Shown in pieces: positions 49,516-58,723 of a DNA stretch of 64,000 nucleotides. Position 1 is the stretch's first letter. The number at the start of each line of letters is the position of its first letter. Source of the stretch: an uncultured bacterium (GTDB lineage: Bacteria; Cyanobacteriota; Vampirovibrionia; Gastranaerophilales; Gastranaerophilaceae); NCBI GenBank assembly GCA_902792085.1, contig CADAYE010000007.1:62001-126000 (forward strand), read 5' to 3'. The notes under the pieces are model-generated. The model searched no databases. It saw nothing but the letters and a program-made list of their open reading frames with translations, and was not told the DNA's origin. Both the position numbers and the translations under genes were made by a program.

Positions 49516-50050
49516 ACTCCTGTTACAAATATTTATTCAGTATTTTTATATCGGATTATTTTCTTTTGGCGGAGGATATGCAACACTTCCGTTTTTGTAT
49601 GAAATTGCGGAAAAATTTAAATGGTTTAGTGTAACTCAATTAACAGACATGATTGCTGTATCTTCAGTTACTCCGGGACCTGTCGGTATAAACATGGCAA
49701 CATTTTCAGGGTTCACAACGGCAGGGATAGTTGGTGCGATTTGCGCTACTTTTGCAATTGTTCTCCCGTCTTTTATTTTTGTTTCTGTTGTGTATAAAAT
49801 TCTTGATAAATTCAAAGAAAATTCTTATGTTCAAAGTTGTGTAAAAGCACTGAAGCCGGCAGGTTGCGCGCTTTTATCTGCAGTTGGGATAAAACTTTTA
49901 TTCACTTCTAATTTGCATTTGCTCGGTTTTTTATGCCTTGCGCTATTTTTAATTACAGGTTTTATAAAAAAACGTGATCCGCTTTTCTATTTGGGAGTTT
50001 CGGCATTATTTGGGCTTGTAATCGGGCATCTGCATTGGATAGGCGTTTAA
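49508..50050 (+). CDS. Chromate transporter family protein, second half (CHR)
   Basis: 180 residues, overlapping the previous gene by 8 bases. Signatures: YIGLFSFGGGYATLPFLYEI near residue 15-35 and SSVTPGPVGINMATFSGF near 58, the canonical TPGP motif. Five or six membrane segments. Partner of the preceding half in the inner membrane. Confidence 0.88.
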   Translation: MIKLLLQIFIQYFYIGLFSFGGGYATLPFLYEIAEKFKWFSVTQLTDMIAVSSVTPGPVGINMATFSGFTTAGIVGAICATFAIVLPSFIFVSVVYKILDKFKENSYVQSCVKALKPAGCALLSAVGIKLLFTSNLHLLGFLCLALFLITGFIKKRDPLFYLGVSALFGLVIGHLHWIGV

Positions 50051-50205
50051 TAAATTTTCTTGTTACAAATTATTAAGAAAGTCAAAAAGTTTTTATCTCC
50101 CGAAATTCAATATATACAATAGTTTTATATATTGTTACAAAATCTATGATATTCTTGAAAATCGTTTATTATATAATACTTTCAAGAGGGATATAAATTA
50201 ACCGC

Positions 50206-51294
50206 ATGGCTAAAATTAATATATTACAATGGTTGTATAAACATTCACCTGTAAACTTTTACAGTATAACCGAAAACGGGGAAACCATTATAAAATCCAT
50301 AAATAATACCTTTAGAGGTTATAAATATAACAAAATATTTTCCGATGAAGATTTGAACAATTTAAGAAAGGTTATAAAAAATTTCAAGAGATTTTCAACG
50401 GTAGCGGTGCTTTTGTTTTATTTAATTCTTGTTTACGGATTTGTTTTCCCGAATTATCAACTTTTTACCAATAACAATTTGAAAATTGCGATTATTGTTT
50501 TTGCACTTGTTTTACCGTTTGTTATTCTTTGGCTTATTTCATTATTATTTGAGTTTTATCTGAGTAAGAAATACGGTTGTTTTGAAAGAACACGTTTCCC
50601 TATGACAAATATTATCGAAATACAGTCATATAGAGATTTTAAGTTAGAAATTTTAAAAATTTTCTTGTTATTAATGGCTATTGGCGGAATTTATTTATGG
50701 ATTGGTTCGCCTTATGAAACGACTTTGAATTTGATAAATAAGGGGAAATATTCTGATGCTGTAAAGATGACAACTTTATGGTCAAAAATTTTGCCTGTTG
50801 ATGCACAGTGGTATTCTTTACGAGGATATGCAAAATTTTATGACGGGGATTATAAAGGTGCTATAGAAGATTATGACAAGGCTTATATTCTCAAAAATAA
50901 TGAATACAAAAGTATGAGTTTTGATAATAAAATTTACATCAAATATATTTTAAATGATTATGAATCTGCAATAGATGATTTTGATAATGAGATCAAAAAA
51001 ACCGAAGATGAAGGTGAAAGAGATTCTCTGCTATGGGATAAAGCGCAGTTTTTATACAATATTGGTGAATATAAAAATGCTCTCAAAATCTATGATGAAC
51101 TTATAAAAAAATCCGAAGATGACAGAATTTATTTGATAGAAAACCGTCTTTATTATGAAAGAGCGCAGGTTTACAGAAGTCTTGGCAGGGAAAAAGAAGC
51201 ATTATCCGATGAACAAAAGGCGCAGGAACTTGATCTTGATATAGAATATCAGACTTCAATACCTGAACCTGTTTTGATTTTGGAAGAAGCATAG
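50206..51294 (+). CDS. Membrane protein with C-terminal TPR repeats
   Basis: 362 residues: an N-terminal cytoplasmic ~60 residues (NFYSITENGETIIKSI), two or three membrane segments around 65-115 and 150-172 (LLLMAIGGIYLWIG), then TPR repeats (AQWYSLRGYAKFYDGDYKGA, DSLLWDKAQFLYNIGEYKNA) exposed on one side. An SD-like AGAGGG precedes the ATG. Partners unknown; another of six TPR genes in the window. Confidence 0.75.
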   Translation: MAKINILQWLYKHSPVNFYSITENGETIIKSINNTFRGYKYNKIFSDEDLNNLRKVIKNFKRFSTVAVLLFYLILVYGFVFPNYQLFTNNNLKIAIIVFALVLPFVILWLISLLFEFYLSKKYGCFERTRFPMTNIIEIQSYRDFKLEILKIFLLLMAIGGIYLWIGSPYETTLNLINKGKYSDAVKMTTLWSKILPVDAQWYSLRGYAKFYDGDYKGAIEDYDKAYILKNNEYKSMSFDNKIYIKYILNDYESAIDDFDNEIKKTEDEGERDSLLWDKAQFLYNIGEYKNALKIYDELIKKSEDDRIYLIENRLYYERAQVYRSLGREKEALSDEQKAQELDLDIEYQTSIPEPVLILEEA

Positions 51295-51337
51295 ATTTAG
51301 TAATGTAAATAAATGATGATTTTTTTTGCAGAATTAT

Positions 51338-51343
51338 TATAAT
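51338..51343 (+). promoter_or_regulatory. -10 box, TATAAT-N6-ATG (leaderless)
   Basis: TATAAT ends 6 nt before ATG 51350 of the secreted protein; no ribosome site and no good -35 box. Confidence 0.45.
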
Positions 51344-51349
51344 ATTTGT

Positions 51350-51994
51350 ATGAGAGAGTGCGCACTTTTTTTGGTAATATTATCATTAGTTCTTGTTTCA
51401 GGTAACAGTTGTTTTGCAAAAGATAAACTTCCACCCGGGCAGGGTTATGTTGGCTCTTTGCCTGTTTTGACCCGAAATTACGGTTCAAATGAAGAAGCAA
51501 CTGATAAAACTCCTGCTTCTGTTTCCCCAATTCCGTCAAGGGATTTTAATTCCGAGCGAGAAATCAAGCCTGCGCCGATTGAAGATCCGTCTTTTGTAAA
51601 TATTATTTTGAAAACTGACAAGACTTCAAAATATGCAAATGACCTGAATGAATTTATTCCTTTGTTGGAAGAAATTTATGATATGCTTGATGAAAACAAA
51701 AGTGTTCAGATTTTTAATGCAAAAGTTTATTATTTTAATAAGAGTGTGGATTATTTTAGGGATAAGTATGCAGGAAAACCGGAAAGCCAATTTGTTTCGT
51801 ATAAAAGACTGTTAGAATTAAACACTCATTCTCGTTCGATTTCGCAATTGAGAATGGAAGCGGAAAAATATAATCCGTATTTGTCATACGGCAGTGAGGG
51901 TTATATTTACAACCCTAATAACCTGAGAGAGCAAATGGGTTATCTTAAAAACGAAATAAGACAAACTATCCTGCTTTTGAGAGAATCAAATTAA
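51350..51994 (+). CDS. Exported protein of unknown function, 214 aa
   Basis: Signal peptide (MRECALFLVILSLVLVSGNS, cleavage after FAK region near residue 24), a Pro/Ser-rich linker (DKTPASVSPIPSRDF) and a helical C-terminal domain (FIPLLEEIYDMLDENKSVQ, then RLLELNTHSRSISQLRMEAE). A Cys at the end of the hydrophobic stretch (SGNSC) could make it a lipoprotein, though the lipobox is imperfect. An upstream TTG in the same frame (51326) is rejected. Family unknown. Confidence 0.6.
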   Translation: MRECALFLVILSLVLVSGNSCFAKDKLPPGQGYVGSLPVLTRNYGSNEEATDKTPASVSPIPSRDFNSEREIKPAPIEDPSFVNIILKTDKTSKYANDLNEFIPLLEEIYDMLDENKSVQIFNAKVYYFNKSVDYFRDKYAGKPESQFVSYKRLLELNTHSRSISQLRMEAEKYNPYLSYGSEGYIYNPNNLREQMGYLKNEIRQTILLLRESN

Positions 51995-52080
51995 TTAAGC
52001 AATTTTAATCAGGCGTGTATTCAAGCAAATCTGCAATTAAAATATTTAATTTATACTTCAAGTAAATGCCAGATGTGTTT

Positions 52081-54366
52081 TTAATCCTGTTGTTCTTTTT
52101 TGTATCCGCATTTGATACTTGAACAGGTTATAACCTCCCCGCTTTTGAGGGTTTTCTTGACTAAAAGTTCACCACACTGAGGACATTTTTCGCCTGTCGG
52201 TTCGTTCCACAGTACAAAATTACAGTCCGGATATTTGTCGCATCCGTAAAATACTGTTCCACGTTTTGATTTACGTTCAACTATTGTTCCTTTCCCGCAT
52301 TTTGGGCAGGTTACACCTGTTGATTTACGGTAAGGCTTTCTAAAACCGCAATCAGGTGAGGTACATTCAAGGTATTTCCCGTATGGCCCGATTTTAAATA
52401 CCATATCAGAACCGCATTTTTCGCATTTTTCTTCACAAATTTCCTGCGGTTTTGCTTCGCCGTTTTCGTCAGTATCGTTTTCCAATTCCTGCAACACATT
52501 CAAAGACATTGCCGTTTTACACTCCGGATAACCGCTGCAACCCAAAAATTGCGAACCTGTTTTGCTTGAACGCAAAACCATTGGTTTACCACAATTCGGG
52601 CATTTAATATTACTTGAAACAGTTACTCTTTGTGCCGTTTGCATTACCTTATTAACTTCATCCATAAACGGAGCATAAAAATCCTTTAAAACCTTTACCC
52701 AATCAACTTTTTTATCGGCTATTTCATCTAACTTTGCTTCCATGCCTGCAGTAAATTTGTAATCCATAATGTCAGAAAATTCGGCAACTAACTGTTTTGA
52801 AACCGCACGACCTAAAAGTGTCGGGAAAAGTGCTTTGTTTTTCTTTTCAACATATTTTCTTGTCTGAATTACGGTGATAATCGTTGCATAAGTCGAAGGA
52901 CGGCCGATTCCGTATTCTTCTAATGCTTTGACTAATGATGCTTCGTTGTATCTTGGCGGCGGTTGGGTAAAGTGTTGTTTTGGTTCGACTTTTTTACATA
53001 CAACCTTGTCGCCTTTATCTAAATCAGGAATTTTTGCATCGGCTTCTTTGCCTTCTTCTTCCTCATCATCATTGTAAAGTGTTAAAAATCCGTCGAACAT
53101 GACCTTGCTTGTCCCTGCTTTGAGCGTGTAATCGCCTGCTTCAATTTCTATTGATTTGTTTGCAATTTCGGCAGGTGCCATCTGTGAAGACATGAATTTT
53201 TCCCAAATTAGTTTATAAAGTTTGTATTGGTCATTATCAAGATATTTTTTTATGCTGTCAGGTGTTCTTTCAGGATAAGCCGGACGAATTGCTTCGTGTG
53301 CGTCCTGAACATTTTGTTTGCCTTTTGCATAAATATTGGCTTCTTTTGGGTAATATTTTTCACCGTAGTTTTGCAAAATAAAATCGTGAGCCATATTTTG
53401 TGCATCATCTGATACTCGAACAGAGTCGGTTCTCATATAAGTAATCAAACCGACAGGTGCGCCGTCAATTTCAACACCTTCATACAGTTTTTGGGCAACC
53501 TGCATGGTTTTTGAAACCCCGAAACCAAGTTTTGAACTTGCCGCACGCTGCATTGTTGAAGTAATAAACGGTGCGGTCGGTTTTCTTTTTATAGTCTTTT
53601 TGGTAACCTTTGAAACATTATATTCAGTTGAAGGGTTCGTCAGGTAATCAACGATTTTTTGTGCTTCTTCCTGATTTTTAATCGTTTTTTCAACAGATTT
53701 ACATTTGATTTTTGAAAGTTCTGCCTCAAACTGCTTGCCCTCTTTATCAAGATTTGCATGAATTGACCAATATTCCTGAGGCTTGAATGCTTCAATTTCT
53801 TCTTCTCTTTCGCAAATCATTCTGAGAGCAACCGATTGAACACGACCTGCCGAAAGTTTACGGTTGCCCATTTCTTTCCACAAAACAGGGGATAATTTGT
53901 AACCCACAAGTTTATCTAAAATTTGTCTTGTCTGTTGTGCTTTAACCATATCCATATCGATTCCGCGCGGATTTTCAACGGAATGTTTTACTGCTTTTGG
54001 GGTAATTTCGTTAAATACAATACGATAAATTTTTTCATCAGGCACTTTCAAAATCTGACGAACATGCCATGCAATAGCTTCTCCTTCACGATCGGGGTCG
54101 GATGCGAGGTATATTTTACCCGCTTTTTTTGCCAAATCATTGAGTTTGCGGACAACCTGTTGTTTGCCTGGGATAATCTCGAATTTCATCTCAAAATTTT
54201 TGTTTACATCAAAGCCCAAATTCTCTGTTGCAGGGTCTTTTGTCGGCAAATTGCGTACATGACCGTAACTTGCCTCAATCTGGAAACTGTCGCCCAATAT
54301 TTTTTTAATTGTTTTTGATTTAGCCGGTGATTCGACTATTACTAATGATTTTTCCTGTGCTGCCAT
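52081..54366 (-). CDS. topA: DNA topoisomerase I
   Basis: Type IA enzyme relaxing negative supercoils. 761 residues. Toprim domain at the start (VIVESPAKSKTIKKIL, then SDPDREGEAIAWH with the metal-binding DxD), catalytic Tyr in VGLITYMRTDS near residue 310, and four C-terminal zinc ribbons: CPNCGKPM...CSGYPEC, CEKCGSDM...CTSPDC, CPKCGKGT...CDKYPDC and CPQCGELL...CSSIKC. AAGGAATAAA precedes the ATG. dprA lies upstream on the same strand, a common pairing (dprA-topA). Confidence 0.97.
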   Translation of the reverse strand: MAAQEKSLVIVESPAKSKTIKKILGDSFQIEASYGHVRNLPTKDPATENLGFDVNKNFEMKFEIIPGKQQVVRKLNDLAKKAGKIYLASDPDREGEAIAWHVRQILKVPDEKIYRIVFNEITPKAVKHSVENPRGIDMDMVKAQQTRQILDKLVGYKLSPVLWKEMGNRKLSAGRVQSVALRMICEREEEIEAFKPQEYWSIHANLDKEGKQFEAELSKIKCKSVEKTIKNQEEAQKIVDYLTNPSTEYNVSKVTKKTIKRKPTAPFITSTMQRAASSKLGFGVSKTMQVAQKLYEGVEIDGAPVGLITYMRTDSVRVSDDAQNMAHDFILQNYGEKYYPKEANIYAKGKQNVQDAHEAIRPAYPERTPDSIKKYLDNDQYKLYKLIWEKFMSSQMAPAEIANKSIEIEAGDYTLKAGTSKVMFDGFLTLYNDDEEEEGKEADAKIPDLDKGDKVVCKKVEPKQHFTQPPPRYNEASLVKALEEYGIGRPSTYATIITVIQTRKYVEKKNKALFPTLLGRAVSKQLVAEFSDIMDYKFTAGMEAKLDEIADKKVDWVKVLKDFYAPFMDEVNKVMQTAQRVTVSSNIKCPNCGKPMVLRSSKTGSQFLGCSGYPECKTAMSLNVLQELENDTDENGEAKPQEICEEKCEKCGSDMVFKIGPYGKYLECTSPDCGFRKPYRKSTGVTCPKCGKGTIVERKSKRGTVFYGCDKYPDCNFVLWNEPTGEKCPQCGELLVKKTLKSGEVITCSSIKCGYKKEQQD

Positions 54367-54424
54367 TTTATTCCTTATAAAAAATTATTCTTCATATCCC
54401 CTCGCCCTTGGAGAGAGGATTTAT

Positions 54425-55510
54425 TTAAAACGCTTTATATCTATCCCCGCCTACTTGTTTTATTATGCCTTTTAGTTCCATGGTTGTCAAGTTCATAAGC
54501 AGATTATCAAAACTTAAACCCGTCAGAGAAAGCAATTCATCTACTCCTCGCTCCTCTATTTTGACATATTCATAAATTTTTTCCTCATCAGGGGTTAATG
54601 TCGGCAGAGTTAATTGGGTCTGAACTTCCTTTTTAATCTCCCACCCCAAAGCATCAAGAATATCAGAACTTTCAGTCACCATAGTTGCACCGTTTTTGAG
54701 AAGTTTGTAAATCCCTTGAGTATTCGGATTTGAAATTTCTCCCGGAATACACATCAGTTCTCTGCCCTGTTCCAGCGTGAGATTTGCTGTAATCAGCGCA
54801 CCGCTTTGAATCCCTGCTTCTGCTACCAATGTGCCGTAACTTAGCCCTGACACAATTCTGTTTCTCTGCGGAAATCTGAATTTTATCGGTTCAAAACTCG
54901 GATAATATTCAGTTACAACTGCCCCGTAACCGTTTTCTATATTTTCATAAAGAGTTTTATTTTGGGTCGGATAAACATAATCGAAACCGCTTGCAATAAC
55001 TCCGATAGTTTTTAAATTATTCTCAATGGCTGATGTGTGTGCAACAGTGTCAATCCCTGATGCAAGACCTGAAACTATACAAATATCAGTGCTGCCAAGT
55101 CCTGAAATTATATTTTTTAAATTATTTCTTGAATTTGTACTCGCCTTTCTTGAACCTACAATGGCTAAAGTTTTTTCAAGATTACAGTCAAAAAGTTTTC
55201 CTTTATAGTACAAAACTGTGGGTGGATTTTCTATATTTTTTAGCATTTTTGGATAATTTTCATCTTCAAGCGTGAGAAAATTTATTCCTTTAGATTCAAC
55301 ATTTGCAAAAACCTTATCAATATCAACTTTATCTCTTAATTTTATAAAATTTTGCGCCTGTTTAACAGATAAACCATCAATATTTTCAAGTTCTTTAGCA
55401 TCTGAATTAAAGGCTTTTTCAATATCGCCAAAATAATCGTACAGCCGCTTTATAAACCTACTGTCGATTTGTTCTATTGATGAAAATGCTATCCAGTATT
55501 TGTAATTCAT
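54425..55510 (-). CDS. dprA: DNA-processing protein DprA
   Basis: Loads RecA on incoming single-stranded DNA in transformation. About 361 residues from the inner start MNYKYWIAFSS (AGGT 7 bases upstream; an upstream codon at 55534 adds eight residues). Seen: N-terminal helix-hairpin region (IDGLSVKQAQNF), Rossmann fold with LAIVGSRKAS and SGLASGIDTVAHTSAI, then PQRNRIVSGLSYGTLVAEA, and a C-terminal winged helix (EERGVDELLSLTGLSFDNLL). Followed by topA 58 bases on. Suggests natural competence, but no other com gene is in the window. Confidence 0.94.
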   Translation of the reverse strand: MNYKYWIAFSSIEQIDSRFIKRLYDYFGDIEKAFNSDAKELENIDGLSVKQAQNFIKLRDKVDIDKVFANVESKGINFLTLEDENYPKMLKNIENPPTVLYYKGKLFDCNLEKTLAIVGSRKASTNSRNNLKNIISGLGSTDICIVSGLASGIDTVAHTSAIENNLKTIGVIASGFDYVYPTQNKTLYENIENGYGAVVTEYYPSFEPIKFRFPQRNRIVSGLSYGTLVAEAGIQSGALITANLTLEQGRELMCIPGEISNPNTQGIYKLLKNGATMVTESSDILDALGWEIKKEVQTQLTLPTLTPDEEKIYEYVKIEERGVDELLSLTGLSFDNLLMNLTTMELKGIIKQVGGDRYKAF

Positions 55511-55521
55511 AATTTTTACCT

Positions 55522-55650
55522 GTAGGCGTGGCAACGCCGACCTACATCCTACATCCTGTCATCCCGCACTTGATGCGGGATCTTTTCTTGTCGGCATAGT
55601 AATGCCGACCTACATTATGTCATTCTGAGCGAAACGAAGAATATCACTCA
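55522..55650. repeat. Cluster of dispersed palindromic repeats
   Basis: GTAGGCGTGGCAACGCCGACCTAC (two arms, 55522-55545), ATCCCGCA-cttga-TGCGGGAT (55561-55581, perfect) and GTCGGCAT-agt-AATGCCGAC (55590-55609), then GTCATTCTGAGCGAAACGAAGAAT. The GTAGG...CGACCTAC theme is shared with 9724-9737. Confidence 0.6.
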
Positions 55651-55671
55651 AATTGCTTAAGACCTTCTATA

Positions 55672-55821
55672 CTAATCTTTACAATTTTCTTTTACATAGT
55701 CTATAACTAATTTTGTACCCAAATTCCCTGCGGTACGGTTTTGTTCTTGTGCTAATTTTTTAAATTTTTCAAAGACATCATTATCAATAAGTAATGTTAA
55801 TCTCTTTTTTTCTTTACCCAT
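55672..55821 (-). CDS. Ribbon-helix-helix DNA-binding protein, 49 aa
   Basis: Short gene starting MGKEKKRLTLLIDNDVFEKF and ending VIDYVKENCKD. The KRLTLLID beta strand followed by two helices (NDVFEKFKKLAQEQN and AGNLGTKLVIDYVKEN) is the CopG/MetJ/Arc-type ribbon-helix-helix plan. AAGGT lies 9 bases before the ATG. Just upstream are three 10-bp direct repeats and a perfect 23-bp hairpin, as expected for an autoregulated RHH repressor or antitoxin. No toxin gene is adjacent on the same strand; a broken ORF lies on the other side (56001-56333). Confidence 0.7.
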   Translation of the reverse strand: MGKEKKRLTLLIDNDVFEKFKKLAQEQNRTAGNLGTKLVIDYVKENCKD

Positions 55822-55849
55822 AAGTTATACCTTTTTATAATTTAATTAT

Positions 55850-55879
55850 ATTTTATTAAATTTTATTACATTTTATTTG
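55850..55879. promoter_or_regulatory. Three 10-bp direct repeats (candidate RHH operator)
   Basis: aTTTTATTAa, aTTTTATTAc and aTTTTATTTg follow one another exactly; a fourth ATTTTATTA is at 55893. Position is 28 bases upstream of the RHH start codon. RHH repressors of the CopG/omega type bind such short tandem repeats. Confidence 0.5.
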
Positions 55880-55890
55880 ACAATTCAATT

Positions 55891-55941
55891 CTATTTTATT
55901 ATATTTAATTCTATAAAGTAGAATTAAATATAATAAAATAG
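55891..55941. repeat. Perfect 23-bp inverted repeat
   Basis: Left arm 55891-55913 (CTATTTTATTATATTT...), right arm 55919-55941 is its exact complement, 5-nt loop TAAAG. Entirely A+T-rich. Either part of the RHH control region, a bidirectional terminator, or the relic of a mobile hairpin. Confidence 0.65.
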
Positions 55942-56000
55942 TTGGCTTTACTTAGCCGACATTGCAAATAACCGTTATTATTTTAATAAGGAGAAATACA

Positions 56001-56333
56001 ATGAAAAAAATTAAGGTAACTATATACAATGTTACAGTAAATATGTCTGTCATTGCGAGGAGGAAATGGCTTTCCGACGAAGCAATCCAGTTATTTCATC
56101 ATTATCGACATACCGTAAAATAGTATATAATTACCAAAATTAAAAATTTAGAAGAACGTAGTAGACTAATATCGGAAAAATTACTTGAAACAATTTATTT
56201 GCTTGAAATTTTAGAAGATGCTTATGAAGGTGAAGCAAAAGAGGGAACAATAATTAATCTTGCAAGTAAAAATATTAATATTGCCTTTAATGAAATTGAA
56301 AAATGCCGAAAAATGATATCAGTATCGGTATAA
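56001..56333 (+). pseudogene. Small gene interrupted by a dispersed repeat
   Basis: AAGGAG precedes an ATG that opens MKKIKVTIYNVTVNM; the frame then runs through a copy of the GTCATTGCGAG...CGAAGCAATCCAG repeat (56047-56091) and stops at TAG 56121. After the stop the same frame continues with IKNLEERSRLISEKLLETI and ASKNINIAFNEIEKC to TAA 56331, clearly protein-like. So a protein of about 95 residues was probably split by insertion of the repeat. The gene begins near the RHH gene and its repeats, and could be its former partner. Family unknown. Confidence 0.6.
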
Positions 56334-56336
56334 TTA

Positions 56337-57092
56337 TTATTTTAGCCTTGAAATAATTTTTTTAATATTTTCTTTTTCTTCATCAGGAATATCCATATTC
56401 AGATAGTCTTCAAAATATTCAACAGCGTCCTCATTGTCCCCTCTTGCCATATACAAAATTGCCGCCTTTTTATAGGCTACGGCAAGTTTGTTGTTTCTTG
56501 CAATTGCTTTCAAAAAGTTTGAAAGAGCCTTGTCTATTTCGTCATTTGCCTGATATGCTTCCCCTAAATAATAGTAAATCCATTCGTTTTCGTCTTTATA
56601 TTCCAAAATGTTTTCAAAATTTTCTATTGCACTGTCATAATTGCCAAGTTCAAAATATACCCTGCCCAAATCATAATACGCATCATAGTTGTCAGGTTGT
56701 TTGTCCAGAATATATTCAAGTTCGTCTATCGCCAAATCCCTTTTTGAATCTTCCATATAAAATCTTGCAAGATAATGTCTGAATATCAAATCATCAGGCA
56801 GATTGTCTATCGCATAAGACAAAATATTTATTCCTTCTGCGAATCTTTGCTGTCTGTAATAAATATCCACAAGGTTTATATAAGTTTGTGGAATGCGGGA
56901 ATTGAGTTCAATACTTTTTAGGTAATTTTTTTCTGCTTTTTCATCATTCCCTACATTTGCATAACATAAGCCTAAATTGTTATAAACTTCGGCATTTGTA
57001 ATATCTGTTTCCAAAACTGCGGTAAATAAATTAATTGCACCGTTCCAATCTTTATTTTTAAAACATTCTATTGCTTTATCTATTTTTTCCAT
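56337..57092 (-). CDS. TPR-repeat protein, 251 aa
   Basis: Six or more tetratricopeptide repeats (AEVYNNLGLCYANVGNDEKA, YDAYYDLGRVYFELGNYDSA, WIYYYLGEAYQANDEIDKAL) over the whole length. No signal peptide, so cytoplasmic. Third gene after lptC and lptA on the same strand, 33 bases downstream of lptA, so it may be part of the LPS-transport operon. Confidence 0.85.
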   Translation of the reverse strand: MEKIDKAIECFKNKDWNGAINLFTAVLETDITNAEVYNNLGLCYANVGNDEKAEKNYLKSIELNSRIPQTYINLVDIYYRQQRFAEGINILSYAIDNLPDDLIFRHYLARFYMEDSKRDLAIDELEYILDKQPDNYDAYYDLGRVYFELGNYDSAIENFENILEYKDENEWIYYYLGEAYQANDEIDKALSNFLKAIARNNKLAVAYKKAAILYMARGDNEDAVEYFEDYLNMDIPDEEKENIKKIISRLK

Positions 57093-57125
57093 TTCTATTA
57101 CCTTTACCTGAATTGGGGCAAAATA

Positions 57126-58097
57126 TTATAATCCTAATGTTACATTATCGCCTGAATTTGAACCGATATTTTTAATAACCGTTCTTGTGTTACCTGTAGC
57201 ATCAAAAGTTTTCGGTTTCATAGTCATTTTAATTCTATCGGCAAATATTGTTCTTACTCCCTGAGTGATACTTGAGCGACCTATAAAGTTTGCTTCGTTT
57301 GGTTTTCCGTTTGGTCCGGGGTAGAGAGTAACTTTCGGCCCGGCCGCATAATAATCGTCATACCAAATTCTTACATTTGTGCTAGCGTTAAATGTTCCTC
57401 TTTTTTGGTTATATTGCTGCATTCCGGATTTCAAAACCATTTTTGTTCCGTCATCGGTGTAAACGGTTGAAGTCGTATTCCCTGTGGCTGTGATATTTTC
57501 TGTTGTTGCATCATAGACAAGTCTGTCCGCAAGTGTTTCGTTATTATCTTGTTTAACTCTTGCATTACCTATTAAGACAAGTCTTTTTAAATCTCCGTTT
57601 TTATCGGTTGTTATTTCTGCGGCATTTGAATATGATTCCAAATCTTTATAAAGCATTGTAACTGTACCTGTCGCTGTCATAACACCTGTTTTGGTATTAT
57701 ATTCCTGAGTGTCGGCATTTATTACAACAACGGGAGTTTTTCCGTCAAATACAACTGATTGAGTATCTCCTTCCGCTTTAATAATTTTTGTAATTAAAGA
57801 AACTTTTAAAATATTTGCTTTTACTTCTCTTTTTTTATTTTTCTTTATTTCAAAAGCATAAGGTTTGTCATAAAAAGTTGCAGTATCAAGTTTTTGACCT
57901 CCGACAATGTTAACATCGGCTTTGTCTCCGACGACCTTTAAGTCATCTATGGTAACTTTTACATCTCCGTCAAATTTTATTTTGCTCTCTTCTTCTTTAT
58001 AAGTTTGAGTTTTTGATTCAATAATCAAATCCGATGCCTGAACTGCTATCCCTGTAAGCAGGAATATTCCTATAATAAATGATAAAATCTTTTTCAT
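57126..58097 (-). CDS. lptA: LptA/OstA-type periplasmic LPS transport protein, extended
   Basis: Bridges LptC and LptDE in moving LPS to the outer membrane. About 323 residues from ATG 58097 (one base after the lptC stop); longer than E. coli LptA (185), apparently with two or three OstA-type beta-jellyroll units: IESKTQTYKEEESKIKFDGD, NADTQEYNTKTGVMTATGTV and LVYDATTENITATGNTTSTV. Signal peptide at the start (KKILSFIIGIFLLTGIAVQA). Operon lptC-lptA-TPR. Confidence 0.85.
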   Translation of the reverse strand: MKKILSFIIGIFLLTGIAVQASDLIIESKTQTYKEEESKIKFDGDVKVTIDDLKVVGDKADVNIVGGQKLDTATFYDKPYAFEIKKNKKREVKANILKVSLITKIIKAEGDTQSVVFDGKTPVVVINADTQEYNTKTGVMTATGTVTMLYKDLESYSNAAEITTDKNGDLKRLVLIGNARVKQDNNETLADRLVYDATTENITATGNTTSTVYTDDGTKMVLKSGMQQYNQKRGTFNASTNVRIWYDDYYAAGPKVTLYPGPNGKPNEANFIGRSSITQGVRTIFADRIKMTMKPKTFDATGNTRTVIKNIGSNSGDNVTLGL

Positions 58098-58098
58098 A

Positions 58099-58680
58099 TT
58101 ATTTTTTATCCTCATAAACTTTTGAAACAGTGTTTCCTATTATTTTAAAATCCTCATAACTCGGACTGATAATTATTTTATCTGCCGTGGAAATCAACGT
58201 ATTATCTTTTCTGACTTTTATATGACCTTCTGCAACAATAGGGTCGTTTGAACCGACATATGTCAGTTTGTCCGCATTAAGAGTAATTCCGCCCTCTATT
58301 GCAATAAAAGTATCTTCATAAAGGGTTATAACTTTTGAATCGGAGTTATAAGTACCTTTTGAAGACTTTAAACTCATTGTAACTTTATTATCTTTATAAA
58401 AATTTGCAAGTACCCCGTCAAGTTGTGCCATTCCGCTGTTGCCGTCCCAATGCCCCGTATCTCCGTATATTTCCCAATACTTTGTATCATTTTTTGTTTC
58501 GGTCAAAATTACCCCTTTTACAATGGCTTCTTGCTGAGGTTGTTTATTATCTGAAATTTGGCGTTTAAAGTCATGCGTGATAAGTTTTGCCGTTGCAAAG
58601 GCCCAAAGGAGGACTCCCGTAATAGCAAGCGCAATCATAAGATAGACTCTTTTTTTCTTTGATAATTGCTTGAAATCCAT
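58099..58680 (-). CDS. lptC: LptC, LPS transport inner-membrane protein
   Basis: 193 residues: N-terminal membrane segment (YLMIALAITGVLLWAF, residues 13-28) then a periplasmic OstA-like beta domain (GVILTETKNDTKYWEIYGDT; ADKLTYVGSNDPIVAEGH). Takes LPS from LptBFG and passes it to LptA, which is encoded next with a one-base gap. Length matches the family. Confidence 0.85.
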   Translation of the reverse strand: MDFKQLSKKKRVYLMIALAITGVLLWAFATAKLITHDFKRQISDNKQPQQEAIVKGVILTETKNDTKYWEIYGDTGHWDGNSGMAQLDGVLANFYKDNKVTMSLKSSKGTYNSDSKVITLYEDTFIAIEGGITLNADKLTYVGSNDPIVAEGHIKVRKDNTLISTADKIIISPSYEDFKIIGNTVSKVYEDKK

Positions 58681-58723
58681 ACAAAAGATATTAGCACAAA
58701 ATAAAACTGATGTCGATTTTTTA

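Noticed and set aside
50110-50138. ATATACAAT ... TATATTGTT resembling the Xre operator at 42769
   Set aside because: Half-sites are similar but the spacing differs, and the region is so A+T-rich that chance is likely.
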